Shown here in pieces: positions 8,321 through 16,202 of a stretch of DNA of 30,578 bases. Each line of letters starts with the position of its first letter. The first letter of the stretch is position 1. Both the position numbers and the translations under genes were made by a program. The notes below the pieces were generated by a model, which was not told the DNA's origin, made no database searches, and saw only the letters and a list, made by a program, of their open reading frames with translations. Source of the DNA: PGYR01 sp041675005 (GTDB lineage Bacteria; Bacteroidota; Ignavibacteria; Kapaibacteriales; UBA2268); contig JBAYUQ010000030.1 in the NCBI GenBank assembly GCA_041675005.1, forward strand, positions 1 to 30,578, read 5' to 3'.

Positions 8321-10585
8321 TTAGTTAGATAATTTTCCACCAATAAATTTTAGTACTTGTCTTTCCCCACTAGCACATTGAATTACTTGGAAATAAAGGC
8401 CATTATGAGTTAGATTTTCTTTTTCAATCTGTTTACCCATTAAATCAAAATAGATAATTGAAGTTCCAGGTAAATTTAAACAATCAGTATTTTCAATATT
8501 GTCATCATTAACTCCTGTTATAGTTTCATTTAAATCAACTATTACGAAACCATGTCCTGTTGAGTAATCAATGGGATAAGAATGACCGATTATCTTTTTC
8601 TTTTTCCCACCTAATAAAATAGAAAGCTCACTTCCGAGTTCAATATCTTTGTCTATATTGAATATGTCACCTTCTTGATCAAGTTCAGAAAGAAATTCTA
8701 TCTTAGCTTTGTTTTTTGTATCCAAATTTGTGATTACAAATGGAATTTGTTTTGGACTTTTATCTGTTGGAAACATTACAAGACACGCACCCATTCCTGG
8801 ATCGCAATTAGAACCTCTTGCTAACTCACAAGAAGCACCATAACCATTTGAAATACATGACATAATTACTGTACCATACTTGTTAGTTGAGTAATCAATT
8901 TCATAAGTTCCTGCTTTAATTAATAAATTCTCACCACCTAGTGTTTTAGCAACATCATAGTCTAGTCTTAGGTCTTCAGTTAAATTTAAAGCAGTATCAA
9001 GTTCACCATTATATTCTGTAAAATCAATTGTTAATTTGTCTTTATCCAAATTTGCCCATACCATTTGACCTTGAAATTCCCATGGCTCAAACGGTCCTGG
9101 TATTCTCATTTTACAGATTGAGAAAACGTTGTTACAATAAAACCTACCGCCTAACCCAAGATTCAGTCGAGATTGTGGAGTGCTCAAATAACGTGTGTCA
9201 CGCCAAAACACCATTGAATGCCGATAAACGGAGAAAAAAATTGCTATTTGGGGTCTAAATTCAGGGTCAATAGAATTTATATAATCATTACCTTCAGTAG
9301 TAATTATTCTATCTGCTTCTATAGGATTATTGTTTTCAATTTCTTGCATTATTCGAGTAACTAAATCATCAAATTGTTCAAAATCGATTCCTATATTTAA
9401 ATAATTATGCATGTATAATAATAAATCACGTGTACTCTCATTTGGAGGATAAGGTGTGTCTAATAATGCTTGATATTCACTAACTGTTGGTGTAGAATCA
9501 AGACCCCATTTACTTTTATTTTTTTCAATAAAATCATAATACATTTGAGCATTAATAGTCTTATTACCCTCTGCAATATATTCATTTAAAATTCTATTGT
9601 GTATGAGACCTACACTATCAAATGGATTTTTAGAATCGAAAGTTATATTTGGTTCGACAGGGAAATTATAATTATTTAAGTAAGAAAGTAACCTTTTAGC
9701 AGATAATAGACCTGCACCAGTACAGCCGCCATTTCCTTCAGGACCAGCCCAGATACCATTAGAAGAAGCTCCAACTAATGCTCCAAAAATATCTCTTTTT
9801 ATTCCTTCACTTGGAATTCGAATAAAATCAGCTTTCTCCGAATTTAAACTTCCCCAATGATATGCAGTACTATAGCGTAATACAGCAAAGAAGCATCCCA
9901 TAACTAATTTGTTCTCAGTACTTAAAGTTTTCAAATAATTGTTTGTAGCAAGTACAACTTCGTTATCCCAACCCATCCTGTAACCATTATCACTTAAATT
10001 ATTAAGTAATTGAGCTATCATTAATTTAAAAGTAGTTGTGTCAATATCTGTAGGTAAGCCAGGTACTAAATAATCAACATAATCCTCATTATTCTCTCCA
10101 GTTTGTTCAGTAAGTTCTATAATCTTATCAATCTCACTTACTGTTATGTTATAATTAATACCCCATGATTGCGATTTTCTTTTAATAAAATCCATATAAT
10201 GCAATCCGCTGATTGTGGTGTTACCTTCATTAAAATATTCTCTTAATATTATGTTATGTAAAATTCCAGCACTATCTGAAGAATTTTCTAAATTCATAAA
10301 TAATTCAGGATTTTGAATTGGATAAACAACCCCTTTTGTAAGAAGATGATCAATTGTACCAGCACCACCACTAATTGCATAATCTACCCAATTACTCGAC
10401 GGGAATGCATCCAAGCAACCTCTAAGATCTGCCATTACAGGACCTTTAATCTTTTTCCATATGTTTTTCCAGTCTGGCTTGGCTTCTATATTTGCTGTAC
10501 TTATAATAAAAGTACATAGAATTAAACAACTGAGAACCCAATTGTGTCCTCGAAACCAACTCAATGACTGTATTTTTGCAATCAT
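8321..10585 (-). CDS. large secreted protein with two related halves
   Basis: A 754-aa protein of unrecognised function. A long N-terminal signal sequence has a hydrophobic core at about 16-33. Residues about 48-243 and 263-470 are two divergent copies of one unit. Shared landmarks are MADLRGCL/KRDIFGAL with glycine-rich stretches, DSAGILHNIILREYFNEGN/DSVGLIHNRILNEYIAEGN, YMDFIKRKSQSWG/YYDFIEKNKSKWG and MGCFFAVLRYS/IAIFFSVYRHS. From about 500 a different beta-rich region begins, including DYDVAKTLGG, AGTYEIDYS and a Cys-rich stretch (CISNGYGASCELARGSNCDPGMGAC, split here by family-unlike spacing). The last about 45 residues (IIYFDLMGKQIE ... GLYFQVIQ) resemble a divergent T9SS sorting tail. 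The ATG follows a good ribosome-binding site (AAGAGGT). Monocistronic, ending at the shared terminator. Confidence 0.8.
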   Translation of the reverse strand: MIAKIQSLSWFRGHNWVLSCLILCTFIISTANIEAKPDWKNIWKKIKGPVMADLRGCLDAFPSSNWVDYAISGGAGTIDHLLTKGVVYPIQNPELFMNLENSSDSAGILHNIILREYFNEGNTTISGLHYMDFIKRKSQSWGINYNITVSEIDKIIELTEQTGENNEDYVDYLVPGLPTDIDTTTFKLMIAQLLNNLSDNGYRMGWDNEVVLATNNYLKTLSTENKLVMGCFFAVLRYSTAYHWGSLNSEKADFIRIPSEGIKRDIFGALVGASSNGIWAGPEGNGGCTGAGLLSAKRLLSYLNNYNFPVEPNITFDSKNPFDSVGLIHNRILNEYIAEGNKTINAQMYYDFIEKNKSKWGLDSTPTVSEYQALLDTPYPPNESTRDLLLYMHNYLNIGIDFEQFDDLVTRIMQEIENNNPIEADRIITTEGNDYINSIDPEFRPQIAIFFSVYRHSMVFWRDTRYLSTPQSRLNLGLGGRFYCNNVFSICKMRIPGPFEPWEFQGQMVWANLDKDKLTIDFTEYNGELDTALNLTEDLRLDYDVAKTLGGENLLIKAGTYEIDYSTNKYGTVIMSCISNGYGASCELARGSNCDPGMGACLVMFPTDKSPKQIPFVITNLDTKNKAKIEFLSELDQEGDIFNIDKDIELGSELSILLGGKKKKIIGHSYPIDYSTGHGFVIVDLNETITGVNDDNIENTDCLNLPGTSIIYFDLMGKQIEKENLTHNGLYFQVIQCASGERQVLKFIGGKLSN

Positions 10586-11085
10586 AATAATTACCTCTTA
10601 AATAAATGTTTAAAAAAAATAGAAAAAATAAAATTTCATTTTAGGGTTCAGTAAGAACCTGTTCAATTCAGTACAATTAGTACTGAGAACTATAGTTTTT
10701 GGATAAATAAGGATTTAGTCTAACCGAATGGAATTTGGTCAAACCGATTGAAGAAGACAAAATGGATATTGTCTTTTGTGATATTGAAATTAGAGTCTAT
10801 TATAGACTTTGGTATGCAGCATTTTATCATAGTAGATGTTATTATAAATGCCTTATTCAGAAATTCTGAAATAATGATAGTCCGTATCAATCGTGAACTA
10901 TACATTGTGACCTCTAACTGTTGAAGTTAAGTTCTAGAACCCATTTTCCTGTTTATTATTTAGGATTATAGAACTTTGTTAAATACGTTACATATTCATT
11001 AGTTAAACATACAAAAAATACTGAATACTCCAAATACTTTTTTTTAATTTATGATTAACTTTTGTTTGTAACTTATAGGATTGGC
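10586..11085. other. 500-bp gene-free gap rich in short inverted repeats
   Basis: No credible gene. It holds six small inverted repeats: 10645-10659 (GGTTC/GAACC), 10668-10686 (TCAGTAC/GTACTGA), 10754-10775 (AAGACAA/TTGTCTT), 10794-10808 (AGTCTA/TAGACT), 10856-10870 (TTCAGAA/TTCTGAA) and 10931-10940 (GTTCTAGAAC). The first part is upstream of the minus-strand gene starting at 10585 and probably holds its promoter, which I could not place. Confidence 0.5.
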
Positions 11086-11361
11086 TTATGATAGCTCATT
11101 CGTTTGTTTGCTAAGTAGTGCTAACAGTGTGTTTCTAGTATTTCCCTCGAATTCGGGGGAATTAAAATCGGGATTGTATATTTCTTCCCATATACCTAAA
11201 AATTCAATTGTATTTTTGTTACGTAACCAATTCTCTATGAGGACAAGTCCATTCTCAACATCTCTAACCATATCAGTTAAAGAAATATAATCTTGTTCTT
11301 TAAAATCATAAATTAGAATTTCTTTTCCTTGAACTAATACTTTTTTACTGTTTTTACTCAT
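11086..11361 (-). CDS. short KilA-N domain protein, probably truncated
   Basis: From the ATG at 11361 this gives 91 aa; an upstream in-frame TTG at 11385 would add eight residues. The sequence KKVLVQGKEILIYDF ... YISLTDMVRDVENG ... IENWLRNKNTIEFLGIWEE ... NPDFNSPEFEG is the first half of a KilA-N (phage-type DNA-binding) protein. Family members usually continue for some 170-200 more residues, through a WI..TNAIGI and GRYGGTYAHKDIAFEFA core. Here the frame departs right after PEFEG into 18 unrelated residues and stops. It is therefore probably a remnant lacking most of the domain. It lies alone beside the repeat-rich gap. Confidence 0.75.
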   Translation of the reverse strand: MSKNSKKVLVQGKEILIYDFKEQDYISLTDMVRDVENGLVLIENWLRNKNTIEFLGIWEEIYNPDFNSPEFEGNTRNTLLALLSKQTNELS

Positions 11362-11436
11362 AATTATCTCAAATATTCCTGACAATTTATTATAAATTAA
11401 CTTAGTTTACTATATCATACAACCCCGAATTAGAAA

Positions 11437-12309
11437 TTGATCATTAGCAATAAAGATAAGGCAATAAAAACAACTTACTTAAGCATAGTAGGTAATATTC
11501 TATTGGCTATTGTCAAAGGTTTGACCGGGTATTTCGGTAATTCGTATGCACTAATAGCAGATGCTATAGAGTCCACAACTGATGTGTTTGCCTCGTGTTT
11601 AGTACTATTTGGAATCAAATATTCTACACGCCCCCCCGATGATAATCACCCCTACGGACACGGCAGAGCAGAGCCACTAGTAACTTTCGCAGTAGTCGGT
11701 TTTTTGCTAATATCAGCCACCTTCATTGCCTACGAGAGTATTGTCAATATAGGTTCACCACAAGTAGCACCTGAAAGCTATACTCTTTATGTACTCGCCA
11801 CTATTATTATTGGGAAGGAAATTCTCTACCGAATAGTAGCTCGCAAGGGAGATGAAACACACAGCACCTCGCTCAAAGCTGATGCTTGGCACCACCGAAG
11901 CGACGCAATAACTTCACTAATAGCATTCATCGGTATTTCGGTTTCTATATTCTTAGGTGAGGGGTACGAAACAGCAGACGATTGGGCGGCATTGCTAGCT
12001 TCGGGATTCATTGTTTATAATGCATATCTGATATTCAGACCAGCCCTCAGTGAGATAATGGACGAGCATATATATGACGATTTCGTAGATGATGTACGTC
12101 GTATTTCTGCAACTGTAGAAGGTGTAGTGGACACAGAAAAATGCTTTGTTCGGAAGATGGGACTTACTTATCACGTAGATTTGCACCTAATAGTAGATGG
12201 CGAGATAAGCGTTACCAAAGGACATGATATAGCGCATCGCCTAAAAAATGAGCTCCAACACCAAATTCCCGAAATCTCCGATGTCCTAATTCACGTAGAA
12301 CCTGGGTAA
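11437..12309 (+). CDS. cation diffusion facilitator family transporter
   Basis: A 290-aa inner-membrane divalent-metal/proton antiporter of the CDF family, probably exporting zinc, iron, cobalt or similar from the cytoplasm. About six transmembrane helices occupy residues 10-200. Metal-site residues in helix 2 are ESTTD (E45, D49) and in helix 5 HHRSD (H152, D156), matching the D-x3-D and H-x3-D pairs of YiiP. NHPYGHGRAEPL (about 70-81) is the conserved loop. The C-terminal 80 residues are the cytoplasmic dimerisation domain, ending in the typical VLIHVEP. The start is taken as TTG at 11437, because no ATG lies at the family N-terminus. The exact metal cannot be told from sequence alone. Confidence 0.92.
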   Translation: MIISNKDKAIKTTYLSIVGNILLAIVKGLTGYFGNSYALIADAIESTTDVFASCLVLFGIKYSTRPPDDNHPYGHGRAEPLVTFAVVGFLLISATFIAYESIVNIGSPQVAPESYTLYVLATIIIGKEILYRIVARKGDETHSTSLKADAWHHRSDAITSLIAFIGISVSIFLGEGYETADDWAALLASGFIVYNAYLIFRPALSEIMDEHIYDDFVDDVRRISATVEGVVDTEKCFVRKMGLTYHVDLHLIVDGEISVTKGHDIAHRLKNELQHQIPEISDVLIHVEPG

Positions 12310-12595
12310 ATAAGTAAATTGTCTAAAACGAGATTTACAGAGTTGTAGAGACCTATCGCTTGTGATTAGCAAAGCCGAATTGCATACGTCTCAAATCACT
12401 CATACACTCTACAACAACGTCACTCAGAACGAAATGAAATGTAGTGAAGAGTCTAGGCGAACTGCGTAGCAGTTCAATATTTGTTTCATCTGTTGACCAA
12501 ACCATACTCTACAAAACCACTAGGAGTTGAATAGTAATGGGACTTGAGGTTCGAGTTGATTTGGATTCAGGCGAATGGACATTTTAATATTGTAA
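12310..12595. repeat. intergenic repeat region between convergent genes
   Basis: No gene. It contains a nested inverted repeat at 12342-12415 (GTTGTAGAG/CTCTACAAC ends, with GTGATT/AATCAC inside), a three-base-loop hairpin at 12459-12475 (GAACTGC, GTA, GCAGTTC), and a segment at about 12418-12545 that resembles 27990-28115. Shared blocks include ACGTCACTC, CATCTGTTGAC and TAGGAGTTGAATAGTAATGG. This is a dispersed non-coding repeat family. Confidence 0.7.
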
Positions 12596-12620
12596 ATAAA
12601 AAAGGAGCCGTTTGGCTCCT
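12596..12620 (-). terminator. intrinsic terminator after the FlgD-Ig-like gene
   Basis: On the minus strand GGAGCC-AAAC-GGCTCC is followed by a T-run. It lies about 10 nt past the stop of the gene at 12629. Confidence 0.85.
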
Positions 12621-12628
12621 ATCACTTT

Positions 12629-13330
12629 CTATCTAATTATAATTTGTTTCCTGTAGGAATTCTCGCCCTTTATTCGGACTTCACCTATGTAGTCACCCGG
12701 TGGGAGCTTTCTGCCGTTCTCATCTCTACCAGTCCAAGTACGCTGGTAACTACCCGGAGGTAAATGCCCTTTGAATATAGTTGCTACTACTACTGCTTGA
12801 ATAGAGTATATAACAACTTCTACTTCGGTGTAATGATCTACTTTGAATTGTATATTCCCACTATAATCTTCCGTCAGACCAAAAAAGCTACCAATATCAG
12901 CGAATGATAGACGAACACCATAGGGGTTGTAAGTCCGAGCATAAGGCACTTCGAAAGCTCGCATTAGGTTCTCTTGCCTTTGCACTATCATATTAGGATC
13001 AGGTTTGAAGGCATTTGTAGGTATGTAATCCATTCCCGTTTTCTCAGCTTCTGGATCCAAACTGATTAGCGTATAACCAATATTCATCAAGTCATAGCGT
13101 AATCGTAGTTCTATAGGTAACTTCATTCTCAATGCTTGTGCATAAGCACTATCTTGAGCTGGTGTAGTCCTATTTTCTATACCAGGAATTTTTGTGTCCG
13201 AGCTATCCTTTGTAAAAACATCGAATGAAGATCTTATATCTTCTTTTTTTAGAATTGTTTTTACATCTTCATTCTGAGAAAAAAGACTAACTTGTAGTAA
13301 TATAATTAAAAGCGAGATTGATTTTATCAT
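12629..13330 (-). CDS. secreted protein with C-terminal FlgD-Ig-like domain
   Basis: A 233-aa protein when started at the ATG at 13330, which places a clean signal peptide (MIKSISLLIILLQVSLFSQ) at the N-terminus. An upstream in-frame ATG at 13363 would add 11 polar residues and spoil it. The middle (about 60-150) is not recognised. The last about 75 residues resemble the FlgD-like Ig fold found at the end of many exported FCB proteins: EVEVVIYSIQAVVV, then LPPGSYQRTWTGRDENGRKLPPGDYIGEV. It probably acts in the periplasm or at the surface. It lies downstream of the S1 gene but behind that gene's terminator, so it is likely transcribed separately. Confidence 0.75.
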   Translation of the reverse strand: MIKSISLLIILLQVSLFSQNEDVKTILKKEDIRSSFDVFTKDSSDTKIPGIENRTTPAQDSAYAQALRMKLPIELRLRYDLMNIGYTLISLDPEAEKTGMDYIPTNAFKPDPNMIVQRQENLMRAFEVPYARTYNPYGVRLSFADIGSFFGLTEDYSGNIQFKVDHYTEVEVVIYSIQAVVVATIFKGHLPPGSYQRTWTGRDENGRKLPPGDYIGEVRIKGENSYRKQIIIR

Positions 13331-13402
13331 GTTCGGGTTTTGTTTTACTTGAATTAACGTCATTTTATGTAATATGTTATTACACAGAAGTATTAAAATA
13401 TA

Positions 13403-13438
13403 AAAAATCCCTTACAAAAACGATTTATAAGGGATTAA
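13403..13438 (-). terminator. intrinsic terminator after the S1 gene
   Basis: A 9-bp stem AATCCCTTA/TAAGGGATT (13406-13414 with 13428-13436) is followed on the minus strand by a T-run. It lies about 30 nt past the stop at 13464. Confidence 0.85.
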
Positions 13439-13463
13439 TAATTCAGATTTCCAAATATAATAC

Positions 13464-14915
13464 TTATTTAGAATCTTTTGTCAATTTATCTAAAGCAGCT
13501 TTAGAAAGTAAATCACCGAAAGAAATAGAACCACCAGAAGTTTGGATATTCTGAACTGGCTTTCTAGGAGCTCTTTCGCGTTTTTCTCTTCTGTTATTCA
13601 TTTTCTCTTGTTGCTCTTCTGAAAGTACAGGAGAAACAACTAAAGATTCATCTTTTGCAGCAGAGTCAATAACTTTTACAGCTATTTCAGCACCAACTTT
13701 AAGTGGTTGGTCATCATCATTAACTTTCAATGCACTGATACGGCTGATAGGCATAAATGCATCAACTTCATCATTGATTCTGATGATAGCGCCTTTGTCA
13801 AATACTTTCTCAACTTTACCAGAAGCTTCAGCACCTTTGCTGTATTTCTCAGCTAAAGCTGGCCATGGATTTTCTTGGTTTTGCTTTAAGCTAAGAGCAG
13901 CTTGCCCTTTTTCTTCTGATATTTGAATTACTTTTAGTTCTATTTCTTGATTTTCTTCTAGCATATCAGATGGCTTATTGATTCTTTTGGCCCAGCTTAG
14001 TTCACTTACTCTTAGTAAACCTTCTACCCCTGGCTCTAGTTCAACATAAGCACCGAAATCTGTTAGGCGTTTGATTTTACCAGTAACTGATTCGCCAGCT
14101 TTGTATTTCTCTTCAGCACCTTTCCATGGAGAATCTTCCAAAGCTTTTTTGCTTAGAGTGATTTTACCATTCTTTTGGTCAACTTCTACAACTTTGACAG
14201 TTAGCTCATCGCCTTTGTGGAAGTGATTTTTTGGATTATCGATGTGAGAGTGAGATAATCTTGATACGTGTATCAGACCTTCTACTCCACCCAAATCCAA
14301 GAAAACACCGAAATTAGTGATAGAAGATACTTTACCAGTCAAATCTTCACCAACTTTGATTTTTTCCCAAAGTTCTTTCTGTATTAGTTCTTTACGAGAA
14401 ACAATAACGATTTTACCATCGCCAATTTGTTTCACTTCAGTAACTTTTACGTCAAATTTAGTATTAACTGCTTCTTCTAATTTTTCGTCTTTTACATTCT
14501 TTTCTAAAGAGAAATGAGATGCAGGTAAAAATAATGGAACAGAGTCATATACTACACGAAGACCGCCTTTTGCTTTCGCAATGACTTCTACGTTTATAGT
14601 ATCTTCTGTACCAATTAATTTTTCCAAAGAGCTAACAACACTATTATAATGTGCTTTGTCTTCTGTTTCTGAATCCTCAGATTTACTAGCTTCTGGCTTA
14701 GAATCAGTAGATTCAGCAGCTTTTGGCTCTTCTGTTTTAGTAATTGGCTCAGTAGCAGTTTCAGCAGGTGCTTCAACTTTTACTTCAGCAGCTACTGCCA
14801 CAGGAGTTTCGTTTACAGTTTCAGCAGATTGCTCAGCACTGGCAGATGTTTCTTCTGAAGATATTTCAGTCTCTGGTTGGCTGTTTTCAGTGTTTTTTAG
14901 TTCTTCGTTACTCAT
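13464..14915 (-). CDS. rpsA: 30S ribosomal protein S1 (four S1 domains)
   Basis: A 483-aa protein. Residues 1-90 are a low-complexity acidic/alanine-rich tail. Four S1 RNA-binding domains follow at about 103-175, 190-257, 275-345 and 362-430. Domains two and three are the clearest (GKVSSITNFGVFLDLGGVEGLIHVSRLS; GKIKRLTDFGAYVELEPGVEGLLRVSELSW). The C-terminus is basic, then ends SFGDLLSKAALDKL. S1 unwinds and delivers mRNA to the 30S subunit. Four domains rather than six is known outside Proteobacteria, but this could instead be an S1-like RNA-binding protein. The long acidic N-terminus is unusual. It is divergent from rpsF, which supports a ribosomal role. Confidence 0.85.
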   Translation of the reverse strand: MSNEELKNTENSQPETEISSEETSASAEQSAETVNETPVAVAAEVKVEAPAETATEPITKTEEPKAAESTDSKPEASKSEDSETEDKAHYNSVVSSLEKLIGTEDTINVEVIAKAKGGLRVVYDSVPLFLPASHFSLEKNVKDEKLEEAVNTKFDVKVTEVKQIGDGKIVIVSRKELIQKELWEKIKVGEDLTGKVSSITNFGVFLDLGGVEGLIHVSRLSHSHIDNPKNHFHKGDELTVKVVEVDQKNGKITLSKKALEDSPWKGAEEKYKAGESVTGKIKRLTDFGAYVELEPGVEGLLRVSELSWAKRINKPSDMLEENQEIELKVIQISEEKGQAALSLKQNQENPWPALAEKYSKGAEASGKVEKVFDKGAIIRINDEVDAFMPISRISALKVNDDDQPLKVGAEIAVKVIDSAAKDESLVVSPVLSEEQQEKMNNRREKRERAPRKPVQNIQTSGGSISFGDLLSKAALDKLTKDSK

Positions 14916-15047
14916 ACGCTTCGATTAAGATGTGTGTTTAAAATTCTAAATGTGTTTTGACACGATTCACAAGTTAAGTATTATAAATCTTTGAAACAAA
15001 ACTTGATAAGGTTTTTTTTATTTTTTTTAATATTTTCTTGAATAATA

Positions 15048-15079
15048 TTTTGTTAGTAAGTTATATTTAGATAGTTTTG
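15048..15079 (+). promoter_or_regulatory. Bacteroidota-type promoter of rpsF-rplI
   Basis: TTTTG at 15048-15052, a 19-nt spacer, and TAGTTTTG at 15072-15079 match the Bacteroidota primary-sigma consensus (TTG at -33, TAnnTTTG at -7). Transcription would start near 15085 and leave a leader of about 80 nt containing the S6:S18 motif. Confidence 0.65.
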
Positions 15080-15102
15080 TGGTCTAATTAAATACAATTA
15101 AT

Positions 15103-15156
15103 GATTTACTGGTTTGTACATATTTAGACAGTACAAACTATAAACCGTCAGTAATC
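15103..15156 (+). ncRNA. S6:S18 complex-binding leader motif
   Basis: In the leader of rpsF, an outer stem forms between GATTTACTG (15103-15111, one bulged T) and CAGTAATC (15149-15156). Directly stacked on it is a hairpin GTTTGTAC/GTACAAAC (15112-15119 with 15131-15138, 11-nt loop). The 10 nt left unpaired on the 3' side (15139-15148) contain CCG at 15145-15147. A CCG in a bulge flanked by a stem and a hairpin is the known binding motif by which the S6:S18 complex represses its own mRNA. The outer stem ends immediately before the GGAG ribosome-binding site (15157-15160), so bound protein could block initiation. Structure is read by eye. Confidence 0.82.
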
Positions 15157-15166
15157 GGAGTTATAC

Positions 15167-15529
15167 ATGGCTGAACGTCGTAGATACGAAACCACTTTGA
15201 TAATAAACGCTGCTCTAGAAGATCAAGAGATCGACGCAGTAGTATCGAAAGTAACCAAATATATAGAAGATAATGGTGGCGAAGTTGAGAATATAAAAAA
15301 TGCAGGTCGTCGTAGATTGGCTTACCCAATCAATAAAAAATACAATGGCTGTTATGTTCATATTCAATTCCTTGCTTCTTCTGAATTCCAAACTTTATAT
15401 AATAAGTTTTTGATTTTGGAAGACACAATACTAAGACACTTGAACTTAGATTTACCAGATGCAATGATAGAATACAGAAAGCAAAGAGATTTGGAAGTTG
15501 GCAAAGTTTCTGCTGAGAAAGCAGAATAA
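15167..15529 (+). CDS. rpsF: 30S ribosomal protein S6
   Basis: A 120-aa protein with the S6 fold. It starts RRRYETTLIINAAL, has the conserved GGEVENIKNAGRRRLAYPINKKYNGCYV block, and then LEDTILRHL. S6 binds the central domain of 16S rRNA with S18. The ATG at 15167 follows GGAG by 6 nt. Translation is probably autoregulated by the S6:S18 motif in the leader. The usual next genes ssb and rpsR are absent: only 47 nt separate the stop from rplI. Confidence 0.97.
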   Translation: MAERRRYETTLIINAALEDQEIDAVVSKVTKYIEDNGGEVENIKNAGRRRLAYPINKKYNGCYVHIQFLASSEFQTLYNKFLILEDTILRHLNLDLPDAMIEYRKQRDLEVGKVSAEKAE

Positions 15530-15576
15530 TAGTCAGCATAATTTAAAAAAATGAAATTTAAAATTCAGGTGTTAAG

Positions 15577-16023
15577 ATGAAAGTTATTTTAAGACAAGAT
15601 TTAGAGAACTTAGGTTCGATAGGCGACGTTGTAGAAGTGAAAAACGGCTACGGTAGAAACTATCTTATCCCTAGACAATACGCATACTATGCTTCTCCTG
15701 CTGCTATCCAAAGAATCAAATTCGAAAGAAAGCAATATGACAAACGTCAAGAAGAGCAAAAAGCTGTTGCTGAATCATTAGCAGCTAAGTTAGCTGAATT
15801 GCAAGTGTCTATCCCAATGAAAGTTGGTGAAGAAGGCAAACTATTCGGTGCTGTTACTGGTCAAGCTATTGCAGAGCAAATGAGCTTGATGGGTCACAAC
15901 CTAGATAGAAGAGACATAATAATAGATGAGCCAATCAAATCACTAGGTGTATTTAGCGTGAAAGTTAAATTGCACAAAGATGTAGTTGCTCCTCTGAAAG
16001 TTTGGGTTATAAGCGAAGATTAA
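15577..16023 (+). CDS. rplI: 50S ribosomal protein L9
   Basis: A 148-aa protein. The N-terminal domain has MKVILRQDLENLGSIGDVVEVKNGYGRNYLIPRQ-type sequence (conserved GxxGDVVxVKxGYxRNYLxP). A long connecting helix (about 45-75) and the C-terminal RNA-binding domain (about 80-148, with KLFGAVTGQAIAEQM) follow. Length is typical. It binds 23S rRNA near the L1 stalk. It is the second and last gene of the S6 operon and is followed by a strong terminator. Shine-Dalgarno CAGGTG precedes the ATG. Confidence 0.97.
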   Translation: MKVILRQDLENLGSIGDVVEVKNGYGRNYLIPRQYAYYASPAAIQRIKFERKQYDKRQEEQKAVAESLAAKLAELQVSIPMKVGEEGKLFGAVTGQAIAEQMSLMGHNLDRRDIIIDEPIKSLGVFSVKVKLHKDVVAPLKVWVISED

Positions 16024-16051
16024 TCCCTAAGCTTTCCTAAAGATAAATTAC

Positions 16052-16087
16052 AAAGAATCCCGACCTTATGGTTGGGATTCTTTTTTT
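16052..16087 (+). terminator. intrinsic terminator of rpsF-rplI
   Basis: The stem AAAGAATCCC/GGGATTCTTT, extended inward by ACC/GGT across a one-base mismatch, is followed by seven Ts, about 30 nt past the rplI stop. Confidence 0.92.
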
Positions 16088-16130
16088 GAGATATGTCCCT
16101 GATTTAATTATTTCTGTGAAATTAAAATTT

Positions 16131-16163
16131 TTTGATTGTTTTACAAATTAATTCATATTTTTG
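16131..16163 (+). promoter_or_regulatory. Bacteroidota-type promoter of the APC permease
   Basis: TTTG at 16131-16134, a 21-nt spacer and TATTTTTG at 16156-16163 (TAnnTTTG). It lies 39 nt before the ATG at 16203. The AT-rich context makes chance matches easier. Confidence 0.45.
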
Positions 16164-16202
16164 ATTAATTATTAACGTAAAGTGAAAATATAAAAGAAAG
16201 AA

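Noticed and set aside
9028..9258. 76-aa plus-strand ORF opposite the 754-aa secreted protein
   Set aside because: It lies entirely within a well-supported gene on the other strand and has no start signals of its own.
10720..10905. 61-aa minus-strand ORF in the gap upstream of the 754-aa gene
   Set aside because: No ribosome-binding site, no recognisable motif, and its span is full of inverted repeats; more likely non-coding.
12604..12619. Possible terminator for the cation diffusion facilitator on the plus strand
   Set aside because: The stem is followed by TATCACT on the plus strand with no T-run; the T-run is on the minus strand, so it serves the opposite gene.
15530..15576. Search for a hidden rpsR (S18) gene between rpsF and rplI
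   Set aside because: 47 nt cannot encode S18, and 16024-16202 after rplI has only a terminator and a promoter.
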